Source: Actinomycetota bacterium (GTDB lineage Bacteria > Actinomycetota > Actinomycetes > Propionibacteriales > Propionibacteriaceae). From it: a DNA stretch of 9,493 bases. The stretch lies in assembly GCA_016213595.1 (NCBI GenBank), contig JACRAA010000145.1:1-9493 (forward strand), in the 5' to 3' direction. The notes beneath the pieces are model-generated. The model searched no databases and was not told where the DNA came from. It worked only from the letters and a program-made list of their open reading frames with translations. Positions 1 to 7,700 of the stretch are shown piece by piece; positions within the stretch are counted from its first letter, which is position 1, and the number at the start of each line of letters is the position of its first letter. The translations under genes were made by a program, and so were the position numbers.

Positions 1-55
1 CCTCCAGCCATGAGGACACGGCGTCGAGGCCGGCGAGGACGGTCTCGGCAGTCAT
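1..55 (-). CDS. 5' end of an unidentified gene (18 codons visible, runs off left edge)
   Basis: An ATG at 55-53 overlaps the TGA stop of the upstream dehydrogenase gene by four bases (ATGA), the usual sign of translational coupling in one operon. The frame stays open to the window edge and reads MTAETVLAGLDAVSSWLE. This helical start resembles the N-termini of some M20-family amidohydrolases, which continue into a metal-binding histidine motif, but the diagnostic part lies outside the window, so that identity is only a guess. The start itself is well supported by the overlap; the product cannot be named. Confidence 0.6.
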   Translation of the reverse strand, partial: MTAETVLAGLDAVSSWLE

Positions 56-981
56 GCCGACGCTCCCAGGATCGTGTCCATCAGCGTCGCGGTCCGCAGG
101 GCGCTCTCCCCCGTGCTCGGACAGCTGCCCTGGCCCCGCAGCTCGTCCAGGATCGTGGCGACGAGAGGGCCGTGGACGTGCCTGGGGTCGTCGACCTCGT
201 ACAAGGTGGTGCCCCGCTCGGTGACCACTCTGATGGGTGTCGGCGCGAACGTGGCGAACGACAGTGTGCCCACTGTCCCCGCGACGACCGTCTCGTCGAG
301 CGGGTCCGGAGTGCCGAACGTCCAGGAGCCCGACGCGACGACATCGCCGAACCGCCAGCTCGCCGAGACGGCGTGCAGGTCGGAGCGTGTGACCCCGGAG
401 GGCTCCGTCGCGGGGCCGAGGAGCATGTCCAGCACGTCGAGCGTGTGGCACGCCGTCTCGTAGAACCCGCCACCCCGGTTGGCCTCGGGGTCCCAGCGCC
501 AGCCACTGAAGTCGGTGGGCTTGCGCCAGACCACGTGCACGGACAAGGGGCGGCCGATGGCGCCGGAGCTGATCAGCTCGTTGATCTTCCGGAAGCGGGG
601 CAGGCTCCGCCGGTAGTACGCCACCCAGACCCGCACCCCCGCCTTCTGTGCCTCGTCGAGGATCTTGCTGGCCTCCGCCGCAGACAGTGCGATCGGCTTC
701 TCCACCAGCACGTGCTTTCCTGCTCGCGCGGCCGCGACCGCGTACGTGGCATGGGTCGCCGTGGGAGTGGCGATGTAGACGGCGTCGACCTCCGGGTCGT
801 CGAACACCACCTGCGCGTCGGTCGACCAGCGGCCGATGCCGTGCCGTACCGCGAAGTCACGTACGCGTTCCTCGTCGCGACGCATGACCTGGACGACGTC
901 GGAGTCCGGGCTCCGGAAGACGGCCGGTGCGGACTTCACCTCCGTGACGTCGCCGACCCCGATGATGCCCCAACCGGTCAT
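52..981 (-). CDS. Gfo/Idh/MocA family NAD(P)-dependent oxidoreductase
   Basis: A 309-residue protein of the Gfo/Idh/MocA family: cytosolic dehydrogenases that usually act on sugars, inositols or related polyols. The N-terminus has a Rossmann dinucleotide-binding fold with the glycine-rich turn GIIGVGDV (residues 5-12). The strand-turn motif IATPTATHA follows at about 70-78, then the family hallmark EKP at 94-96. The C-terminal substrate domain shows RGGGFYETACHTLDVLD (about 169-185), where H179 sits at the position of the usual catalytic histidine. The protein is at the short end for the family (commonly 330-380). The ATG start has an AGGA seven bases upstream. It lies 75 bp after the ABM-fold gene and its stop overlaps the next gene by four bases, so it is probably coupled to that gene. 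Substrate and coenzyme preference cannot be read from sequence alone. Confidence 0.93.
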   Translation of the reverse strand: MTGWGIIGVGDVTEVKSAPAVFRSPDSDVVQVMRRDEERVRDFAVRHGIGRWSTDAQVVFDDPEVDAVYIATPTATHATYAVAAARAGKHVLVEKPIALSAAEASKILDEAQKAGVRVWVAYYRRSLPRFRKINELISSGAIGRPLSVHVVWRKPTDFSGWRWDPEANRGGGFYETACHTLDVLDMLLGPATEPSGVTRSDLHAVSASWRFGDVVASGSWTFGTPDPLDETVVAGTVGTLSFATFAPTPIRVVTERGTTLYEVDDPRHVHGPLVATILDELRGQGSCPSTGESALRTATLMDTILGASA

Positions 982-1056
982 GGGGACATCCTGCCCATCG
1001 GACGACGCTATGGACAGACGTCCGGTGCGCCCACCCCGTGGCAGCCGCCGGCCGGC

Positions 1057-1368
1057 TCAGAACAGCTTGCCGACAGGAGCGCCGAGGAACTCGGCACGGA
1101 CGCTCGAGGTGAGGACCTCGACCTGGGACAGCAGCCGACGGGTAGACGGGTTCGCCTCGTGCTGAGCGTGGCCGTGGCGACTGGTGTAGACCTCGTAGAA
1201 CACGCGCGACAGCGGCGCGTCATCGACGGTGTGGACCGCGTAGACCAGGGTCTCGGGTTCCGACTCCTTGATGCCTGCCAGCGCGTCCGTCACGAGGGCG
1301 TCGAACGCCCTGGCCGCATCCTCGTCCTTCAGGTCGAACCTCACTGCGATCGCGAACATGCCCGGCAC
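1057..1368 (-). CDS. Antibiotic biosynthesis monooxygenase (ABM)-fold protein, quinol-monooxygenase-like
   Basis: A small protein (about 103 residues) with the pattern of the ABM family, whose members form dimeric alpha/beta ferredoxin-like barrels. Visible signs are the first strand FAIAVRFDL, then ESEPETLVYAVHTVDD, then the strand FYEVYTSRHGHAQHEAN with histidines typical of this fold. It ends in a short tail, FLGAPVGKLF. Relatives include heme-degrading enzymes and YgiN-like quinol monooxygenases, but many are uncharacterised, so the activity is unknown; it is probably cytosolic. Start choice: GTG at 1368 has an AGGA seven bases upstream, whereas the in-frame ATG at 1359 (100 residues) has no well-placed ribosome-binding site; either may be used. 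The gene lies 29 bp after the HPP membrane-protein gene on the same strand and is probably cotranscribed with it. Confidence 0.85.
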   Translation of the reverse strand: MPGMFAIAVRFDLKDEDAARAFDALVTDALAGIKESEPETLVYAVHTVDDAPLSRVFYEVYTSRHGHAQHEANPSTRRLLSQVEVLTSSVRAEFLGAPVGKLF

Positions 1369-1397
1369 ACTAGCGTCCTGTCCGCGCCGGTCCGTCC

Positions 1398-1955
1398 TCA
1401 GCTCTGCGTCGCGGGTGCCGGCTTGGTCCCGAGCACGAGGTTGAGCGCCCAGCCCACCACGGTCACCAGCAGGACCGCCCCCACCATGGTCAGCAGCTGC
1501 GTCGGAGCCTGGAAGATCCCCAGGCTCACGATGAGGGTTGTCGCGCCGGCCGGAGGGTGTGGCAGGTGCAGCCAGGTCAGGACCAGGGTGGTGAGGGCCA
1601 CCGACAGGGCGGCAGCCAGGACGTACCTGCCTGTGAGCCCGCCGACGGGTGCGGGCGGCGTGTGCTCGAGCGAGAAGCCGTACAGGCACATCACGCCCAT
1701 GGCCAGTCCCGTGAGGTGTCCCACGAGCGTGTTCACGGGTCGGGAGGCGGGCTGCTCCGGCGACTCGAAGAACAGCATGACTGTCGGACCGAGGCTCGGG
1801 AACAGCCACGGCAGGTGGGAGGCGAGGCCCACCGCGCCGGCAAGAGCCAGCACGACGAGCGACAGCAGGGCCGCGTACAGGGCCGGTCCCACCGCCGTGC
1901 GTCCGGACTGGAGCCGCTTCAGCAGGGGCGGGTTCATCGGGACAGCAGCAGCCAC
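1398..1955 (-). CDS. HPP family integral membrane protein
   Basis: A 185-residue hydrophobic protein. The GTG start at 1955 is chosen over the ATG at 1937 because a near-perfect AAGGAGGA lies five bases upstream of the GTG. Membrane segments can be seen at about residues 20-45 (VGPALYAALLSLVVLALAG), 75-95 (GHLTGLAMGVMCLYGF), 110-130 (YVLAAALSVALTTLVLTW), 138-152 and 156-176 (MVGAVLLVTVVGWALNLVLG). The loop SLGPTVMLFF and the motif HPPAGATTLIV (about 135-145) are the hallmarks of the HPP family. Some plant and cyanobacterial members have been linked to nitrite transport; most bacterial members have no known substrate, so none is assigned here. It follows the oxidoreductase operon after a 104-bp gap and probably leads a small transcript with the ABM-fold gene. 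Confidence 0.9.
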   Translation of the reverse strand: MAAAVPMNPPLLKRLQSGRTAVGPALYAALLSLVVLALAGAVGLASHLPWLFPSLGPTVMLFFESPEQPASRPVNTLVGHLTGLAMGVMCLYGFSLEHTPPAPVGGLTGRYVLAAALSVALTTLVLTWLHLPHPPAGATTLIVSLGIFQAPTQLLTMVGAVLLVTVVGWALNLVLGTKPAPATQS

Positions 1956-1960
1956 GGTCG

Positions 1961-1968
1961 TCCTCCTT
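1961..1968 (-). promoter_or_regulatory. Strong Shine-Dalgarno site for the HPP-family gene
   Basis: On the minus strand the sequence reads AAGGAGGA, almost fully complementary to the 3' end of 16S rRNA, followed by five bases and then GTG. It decides the GTG start at 1955 over the in-frame ATG 18 bases downstream. Confidence 0.8.
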
Positions 1969-2006
1969 GTGTTCGTCGCGCTTCTCCATACCCCTTTCTG
2001 TCCATG

Positions 2007-2021
2007 ACCCTTTGCCAGGGT
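2007..2021 (-). repeat. Short inverted repeat upstream of the HPP-family gene
   Basis: On the minus strand ACCCT-GGCAA-AGGGT forms a perfect 5-bp inverted repeat with a 5-base loop, about 50 bases before the GTG start. It could be a small hairpin or an operator half-site pair, but a repeat this short can arise by chance in GC-rich DNA. The same gap (1956-2059) presumably holds the promoter of the HPP gene. A TATGGA at 1990-1985 could be a -10 box, but I see no convincing -35 partner. Confidence 0.25.
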
Positions 2022-2025
2022 TGAC

Positions 2026-2050
2026 AGAGGAGAAGGCGGCGACGACCGCC
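2026..2050 (-). terminator. Possible weak hairpin terminator after the flavoprotein gene
   Basis: Ten bases past the TAG stop of the flavoprotein gene the minus strand reads GGCGG-TCGTCG-CCGCC followed by TTCTCCTCT. The 5-bp all-GC stem and pyrimidine-rich tail are in the right place for a terminator. The stem is short and the tail is only about half T, so read-through into the HPP gene or Rho-dependent termination is equally possible. Confidence 0.25.
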
Positions 2051-2059
2051 GGGAACCCC

Positions 2060-4789
2060 CTAGAACCCGTTCGCAGCGCGGCTGGCCTGCTCCTGGGCGC
2101 GGAACTGGCCGAACCGAGGCAGGAACTTGTCCCAGTCGATGGCGTGCGCGTCGATCTCGGGCCCGTCGATGCACGCGTGCTTGCGGACCAGCTTGTCGCC
2201 CTCGACGACCGGGACCATGCAGGCCCCGCACATGCCTGTCGCATCGACCATGATCGAGTTGAGGCTCGCGACACAGTGCACCTCGTACGGCCGGGTCAGG
2301 TCGGCGACGCCACGCATCATGAGCGGCGGCCCGATCGTCACCACCTCGGCGATGGCCGGTCCGGTACCGGCGCGCTGAGCATCGAGCATCTCCTGCAGAG
2401 GGGCGGTCACGAAGCCCTGGACGCCGTACGAGCCGTCGTTCGTCGCGTACACGACGTCGAGCTGGTCCTCGAACTCCGCCTTGAGCTGGGCCACCCGCTC
2501 GTCGGGCCCGTCCCAGAACATGAGGTCGGCGCTGCGGAACCCCGAGATGAGCGTGACCCGGTTCCCGAGCCGCAGGTGCTCCCGCATGATCGGGTACACC
2601 GGCGGCAGGCCGAGGCCACCCGCTGTGAAGACGACCGTCGCGTTCTCGAACAGGTCCAGGTCGCTCGGCCGTCCGAGCGGACCGGCGACGCCGGCGAACG
2701 CGTCCCCGACCTTCATCTGGTTGATCTGCAGCGTGGACGTGCCCATGGCCTGTACGACGAGCGTGATCGTGCCCTTCGCGGCGTCCCAGTCGGCGAGCGT
2801 CAACGGGATGAGCTCCCCGTCGGGACGAGGAAGCACCCTCACGAACTGGCCCGCCTTCGCCGACCTCGCGATGACCGGGGCACGCACCTCGAACTCCTCG
2901 ATGCCGGCGCTGAGGCGCTTCTTCGCGACGATCACCGGCTGCTCGGCCGCGGTGTCGGTGAACGCCAGCGCCTTGTGCACCCGGTCCGTCACCTCCGCGC
3001 TGTTCAAGCGCCCCATGGTGCGGACGATCTCGCGCGCGGCGGCTTGGCCGTCACCGGCGGCTCGGATCGCCGTCGAACCGCCTCGTGCCGCATCGCCGCC
3101 CGTGAAGATGCCCGCGATGGAGGTCTCCTTGGAGGCGTCCTGCGGCTGCTCGATGGTGCCGTAGCGAGAGACGGACAGGTTCGGCTCGGAGTCCTTGATG
3201 ATCGGGTTGGCCGAGTTGCCGAGCGCCATGATGACGAGGTCCGCGGGCATCTCGACGGTACGGCCGGTCGGTACGGGACGTCGCCGGCCCGACGCGTCGG
3301 GCTCTCCGAGAGCGATGATCTCGACGGTCGCGCTCGTCACGAAGTGCGTCTGCGGGTCGCCGGCGAACTCGATGGGCGACCGCAGGACCGACAGCTCGAT
3401 GCCCTCCTCGAGGGCATGCTCCAGCTCCTCCACGCGGGCCGGCATCTCGGCGCGGGTGCGCCGGTAGACGATCGTCACGTGCCCGCCGAGGCGACGCGCG
3501 GTCCGGGCGGCGTCCATCGCGGTGTTGCCGCCGCCGATGATGAGGACCTCCTTGTCCCTCACCTCCGGCAAGGGCGTCTCACGGGTCGTACGGTGCGCCT
3601 GCATGAGGTTCACGCGGGTGAGGAACTCGTTGGCGCTCATGATGTTGAGCAGGTGCTCCCCCGGCACGTTGAGGAACCGTGGCAGACCGGCTCCGCTGCC
3701 GACGAAGATCCGTACGAAGCCGGCCCGGCGCAGCTTGTCCAAGGTGGCCGTCTTGCCGACCACGAAGTTCGTCACGAACCTGCCACCGAGGGCGCGGATC
3801 TTGGCGACCACGTCGTCGATGAGCTGGTTCGGCAGCCGGAACTCGGGGATGCCGTACCGCAGCACGCCGCCGAGCTCGTGGAAGGCCTCGAAGACGGTGA
3901 CGGGGAACCCTTCGGCCGCCAGCAGGTACGCGGTGATGAGACCGGACGGGCCGGACCCCACGATCGCGACCGGCGGACGGACCTCCAGCTCCCAGGGGTC
4001 CCGGACACCCGCGAACCGCGCGGCGACGCGACCTGGGTCGGCGAGCTTGTCCCACTCGGGCAGGAACCACTCGAGCTGGCCGATGGTCATGGCCTTCTTG
4101 TGGATGCACATGCCCTCGCACTGCAGCTCCTGAGGGCAGACCCGGCCGGTCACGTTCGGCAGCGGGTTGCACGACTCGAGCATCTCGAGCGCCTCGCGGA
4201 ACTTGCCCTCGCCGATGAGCTCGAACATCGTCGGGATGTGGATCTGTACGGGACAGCCCCCCTGCGGCTCCTTCTGGCCGACCAGCAGCACGCCCAGCTC
4301 GCACGGCGCCTCGGCGCACTGCTTGTCGCGCAGCGCCTCGAGCCACACGAACAGCTCGATGTCACGACGCGTGTAGCCGAGGTCCATGTAGCCGAGGTAG
4401 CCCTTGTTGACCAGCTCGAAGTCCTGGGAGCGAGCCTCGGGATCACGGATGTACGGAGGGATCGCGTTGCCCGCCGGCCAGTTCTGGCTCAGGCCCGAGA
4501 ACATCGGGTAGCGCTTCGACATGTGCCTGTCGAGGGCACGTACGAACATGCGCTTCTTGCCCACCGGCAGCCGCCACAGGAACCGCATCATGATGCGGCT
4601 GCTGTCGTCGTCGCGGCTCAGCACGTCCCAGACGGAGGCGATGAAGTGAGAGGTCAGCTCGTCCTGGCGGAACTCCCAGGCGACCGCCTCCATCCCGTCG
4701 GCGGTGAACAGCTCACGGAACGAGCGGGGGTCGGCGGTCAGGCGCCGCTCCAGCAGGCCCAGCTGGCTCGAGAACGCCTGGTCGTTCAT
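2060..4789 (-). CDS. Fused NfnB/GltD-NfnA/SudB-like flavoprotein: ferredoxin:NAD(P)H oxidoreductase
   Basis: A 909-residue flavo-iron-sulfur protein that combines both subunits of an Nfn-type NADH-dependent ferredoxin:NADP+ oxidoreductase. Domains in order: an unrecognised N-terminal region (1-150); a GltD-type Fe-S domain (about 151-245) with C158, C163, C179, C218, C224, C228 and a glutamate (E240, IGQLEWF) at the known acidic/amide cluster ligand; an FAD site VGSGPSG (277-283) with its second part GIFTGGDAA (560-568); an NADP(H) site IGGGNTAMD (418-426); then from about 617 an NfnA/SudB-like reductase with the flavin motif IPLTLAD (661-667), the nucleotide motif GGLGLPPVYP (724-733), and a [2Fe-2S] site made by D849, C854, C857 and C873, as in NfnA. 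D155 sits where the first cluster cysteine is expected. The ATG at 4789 has GGAG eight bases upstream and overlaps the oxidoreductase stop (ATGA). Its partner is very likely the upstream 2-oxoacid oxidoreductase. The N-terminal half alone would look like a glutamate synthase small subunit, but there is no large subunit here and the Nfn architecture is complete. Confidence 0.92.
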   Translation of the reverse strand: MNDQAFSSQLGLLERRLTADPRSFRELFTADGMEAVAWEFRQDELTSHFIASVWDVLSRDDDSSRIMMRFLWRLPVGKKRMFVRALDRHMSKRYPMFSGLSQNWPAGNAIPPYIRDPEARSQDFELVNKGYLGYMDLGYTRRDIELFVWLEALRDKQCAEAPCELGVLLVGQKEPQGGCPVQIHIPTMFELIGEGKFREALEMLESCNPLPNVTGRVCPQELQCEGMCIHKKAMTIGQLEWFLPEWDKLADPGRVAARFAGVRDPWELEVRPPVAIVGSGPSGLITAYLLAAEGFPVTVFEAFHELGGVLRYGIPEFRLPNQLIDDVVAKIRALGGRFVTNFVVGKTATLDKLRRAGFVRIFVGSGAGLPRFLNVPGEHLLNIMSANEFLTRVNLMQAHRTTRETPLPEVRDKEVLIIGGGNTAMDAARTARRLGGHVTIVYRRTRAEMPARVEELEHALEEGIELSVLRSPIEFAGDPQTHFVTSATVEIIALGEPDASGRRRPVPTGRTVEMPADLVIMALGNSANPIIKDSEPNLSVSRYGTIEQPQDASKETSIAGIFTGGDAARGGSTAIRAAGDGQAAAREIVRTMGRLNSAEVTDRVHKALAFTDTAAEQPVIVAKKRLSAGIEEFEVRAPVIARSAKAGQFVRVLPRPDGELIPLTLADWDAAKGTITLVVQAMGTSTLQINQMKVGDAFAGVAGPLGRPSDLDLFENATVVFTAGGLGLPPVYPIMREHLRLGNRVTLISGFRSADLMFWDGPDERVAQLKAEFEDQLDVVYATNDGSYGVQGFVTAPLQEMLDAQRAGTGPAIAEVVTIGPPLMMRGVADLTRPYEVHCVASLNSIMVDATGMCGACMVPVVEGDKLVRKHACIDGPEIDAHAIDWDKFLPRFGQFRAQEQASRAANGF

Positions 4790-7700
4790 TTGATGATCTC
4801 CGCATCGCACGTCGCCTTGACCCGGCTGATGCGCCCGGCCAGCTCCTCGGTGATCTCGAGACCGTCGAGTGCGTCCGGGATCATGCGGGCGACTGTCCGA
4901 GCTTCGCCGTCGATGAGGACGGTCGACTTCTCGAACAGCTGCGGCAGCTCCTGGTAGCAGGTCGCGCAGTCGTTGCACTTGGCGACGTCCTCCTCCTCGA
5001 GCCACACCGGCCGCTCGCCGGCGGTGACCGCTTCGGGCGCCTGTACGAGGTCCGCGCCAGGCGCCGCCCCGAACAGGCCGAGCTGCAAGGGGCCGCCGAC
5101 GGGTGCGCCGCTCGACGTGGCCAGGTCGGCCATCGCCTGCGCGATCGTGTCGAGGCTCGTCTCGTGAGAGGACATGGCCTCGGCGTACCTGGCGCTCCAC
5201 GCGTCGACCTCGGCCTTGTGCTGCGCAGACAGCACGGCCTCGGACTCGCCGGCCAGGAACTGCAGCGTGCGCCAGTTCTGCCGACGGTCCTCGACGAGCG
5301 CGACGATGGACGGGGAGCAGGCCATCTTCACGAGACGCTGCTGGCGGTCGGTCGTGTAGACGAACGGGGTGCGGGCCGCACGCTGACCCGGCGGCAGCTC
5401 GACGTACTCGTCGATCGGGATCGCGCCGTCCTCCTCATGGGCCGCGAGCCAGCGGAACTGCTTCGCGAACCGCTGCTCACCGATGGCGAAGTCGGCCGGT
5501 GTGTACGGCCGCTTCATGAGCTGCACCTGACCGCTGCTGTCGCGGTACGTGAGCGGCTTCGTCACCCACAGCCCGTGCGGCTCCCGGTTGCCGTCGATGC
5601 TGAACCGCTGCGACAGCGTCGTCCCCTTCCGGGGGTCGTGGATGAACAGGGGGCTCACCCGGCTGTCGACGGCGAGCTGGGACCGGGCGTTGGCCAGGTC
5701 CTCCGGCATGCCGTTCTCCGTGTCGCACGGGGTGTACACGACCATGAGCGCCGCGCCCTGGTCGAACCCGAGCATCTCTCCCGAGGCCCGGAGGTAGTGC
5801 GCGTGGTACGCGGTCGCGGTCGCGCAGACATACGTGTTCGGGTGGAACGCGGCGAGGAGCCCGAGCTCCTTGCGGCTCTCCTGCTTCCCGGCGTGCGACG
5901 AGCCGTACCTCGCGAGGTCGGCGTCCTGCCCGGAGTAGCTGGCCGTCGAGGCCTGCCCGCCGGTGTTCGAGTAGCCGCCTGTGTCCAGGACGAGCGACTT
6001 GATCGGCGTGCCGGAGGCGAGAACGCGTGACATCGCACCGAAGCCGATGTCGTACGCGGCGCCGTCCCCACTGATCGTCACGACCGCCGGGACGAGCGCA
6101 CGCTCCGCCGGCGTGAAGTCACGCCATGTCACCGTCGCCAGCTTGGAGTCGTGGACACTCGGGTCGTACGCGCCATCGAGCTCGAGACGTGCGAGGCGCA
6201 GCGCCCGCACCTCCTCGACGAGTCCCGACACGAGCCCCTCGTAGATGCCCACGGCAAGCGGCTGGGCGTCCTGGAACAGTCCGTTGACCCACGGGTCGAG
6301 GTACGGGGAGAACGGCATGGTCGATGCGTACACGCTGGAGCAGCCCGTGGAGTTGGCGATGACAGTGGGCGCCGGACCGTTGCCGGTCGGCCCCGACTCG
6401 TACAGGTAGAGCCTCTTCTCGAGCTCGTCCGCGGCGCGGGCGATGCGCTGGCGTCGAGGGCTCTGCGGGGGCAGCGTGGCGACCAGCGCCGCCAGGCGCT
6501 CCTGCACCTCGTCCAGCTCTCGCATGTGGGCCTGCCGCCGGTCCTCGCCGATGCGGTGGGTCAGGGACGTGAACAGGTGGATCGCCGTGACCTCGCCGCA
6601 GCCACGGCACGCGCCGTGGCCACCGGTGATCGAGTAGTAGTCGTCGCGGGCGAGCAGGATCCGCTTGATGTCGCCACCCGGTGCGGTCGCGTCGACCGTC
6701 AGCCGCTTGGGCGTGTCCGGAAGCTGGGTGAGGCGCTCGAAGCGCCCCTCGAGCATCTCCAGCAGCTCCTCGTCCTGCTCCTGCGTCGTGAGCGCCTCGG
6801 GCCCGCAGACGTCGACGCACTGCATGCAGCCCGTGCACTTCCACGGGTCGATGACGACCGAGAACAGGGCGCCGTTCCCGGGTGTCCGCTTCTCCTCGGC
6901 GTCGAACAGGGGCCGCGTCCGCGACACCGGGAAGGCCGCGAGCGCCGCGACGATCTGGTCGAGCTCGGCGGTGGGCAGAGGCTCGTCGGCGAGGGCCGAG
7001 GCCGCCTGGGTGGCGACGGCGGCGAGGTCTTCGGCGACGGACGAGGCGAGGAAGACGCGACGGATCTCTTGGGACCAGGCCGGGACCAGGGCCAGCCAGG
7101 CTATGCGGCTCGACTCGACCAGTCCCGACGCATGGATGGCGGACTCCAGCAGCGCCGAGATCTCGTGACCCGTGTTCGGGATCGCGTTGTCCGGGCAGGC
7201 GATCGCGCACTCCATGCACGCGGTGCAGGCCGTCGGGTCGAAGAGCGGCACGGTCCGCCGGAAGATGCCCTTGTCCTTGGCCGCCGCGGTTCCGGCCGGC
7301 ATGAACAGGCCGGTCCCGGGAATGACCGGCGCCTCGTCGATGACACCGTCACGGAACGGCTGGGCGACGATGTCCTCGTAGTACGAGGGGTCGAAGAGAC
7401 CGCTCGTCCGAGCCGTCAGCACCGACGGCGACATGAGCGCGGAGAGCATGGGGCGGCGCTCCCGGACCGTGGCCGCCTCGACGGCCTCGAACTCGGGGTC
7501 GGTGTAGGTGACCAGCGTGGCGGCCTTCATGCCGTAGCGGATCACCTCCATGTTGGCGTCCACGACACGGTCACCGCGGCGGCCGAACTTCTTGGCCAGC
7601 TCGGCGCGCACCTCCGCCTCAGTCTCGGCCATGTCCCCGCTGTGCGCCACGGCGTCGACGTGCCCGAGGATCGCGCCGATGAAGGCGATGCCCATCATGC

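Noticed and set aside
1043..1057. Inverted repeat AGCCG-CCGGC-CGGCT at the end of the ABM-fold gene
   Set aside because: The stem is only 5 bp, overlaps the stop codon and has no T tract; GC-rich palindromes like this are common by chance here.
10..2007. 665-codon open frame on the plus strand
   Set aside because: It is antisense to three recognisable minus-strand genes, with low-complexity Arg/Gly/Asp-rich translation and no domain signal.
2021..2026. TTGACA on the plus strand, a perfect -35-like hexamer
   Set aside because: No plus-strand gene lies downstream and no -10 box is suitably spaced; a six-base match is expected by chance.
1057..2274. Single 405-residue minus-strand frame running through the HPP gene into the ABM-fold gene
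   Set aside because: Only its last ~100 residues look like a real protein. The upstream part is out of frame with the clear HPP membrane protein and is Arg/Pro/Gly-rich junk.
1967..4957. 996-codon open frame on the plus strand
   Set aside because: It lies antisense to the flavoprotein gene, has the Arg/Asp/Glu/His-rich composition of a shadow frame in GC-rich DNA, and shows no recognisable domain. The opposite strand encodes clear conserved motifs throughout.
4790..5200. N-terminal extension of the flavoprotein frame by 137 codons beyond the ATG at 4789
   Set aside because: It would overlap the oxidoreductase gene's conserved C-terminal ferredoxin domain and its translation is Arg-rich shadow sequence. 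The ATG at 4789 has a ribosome-binding site and an ATGA overlap.
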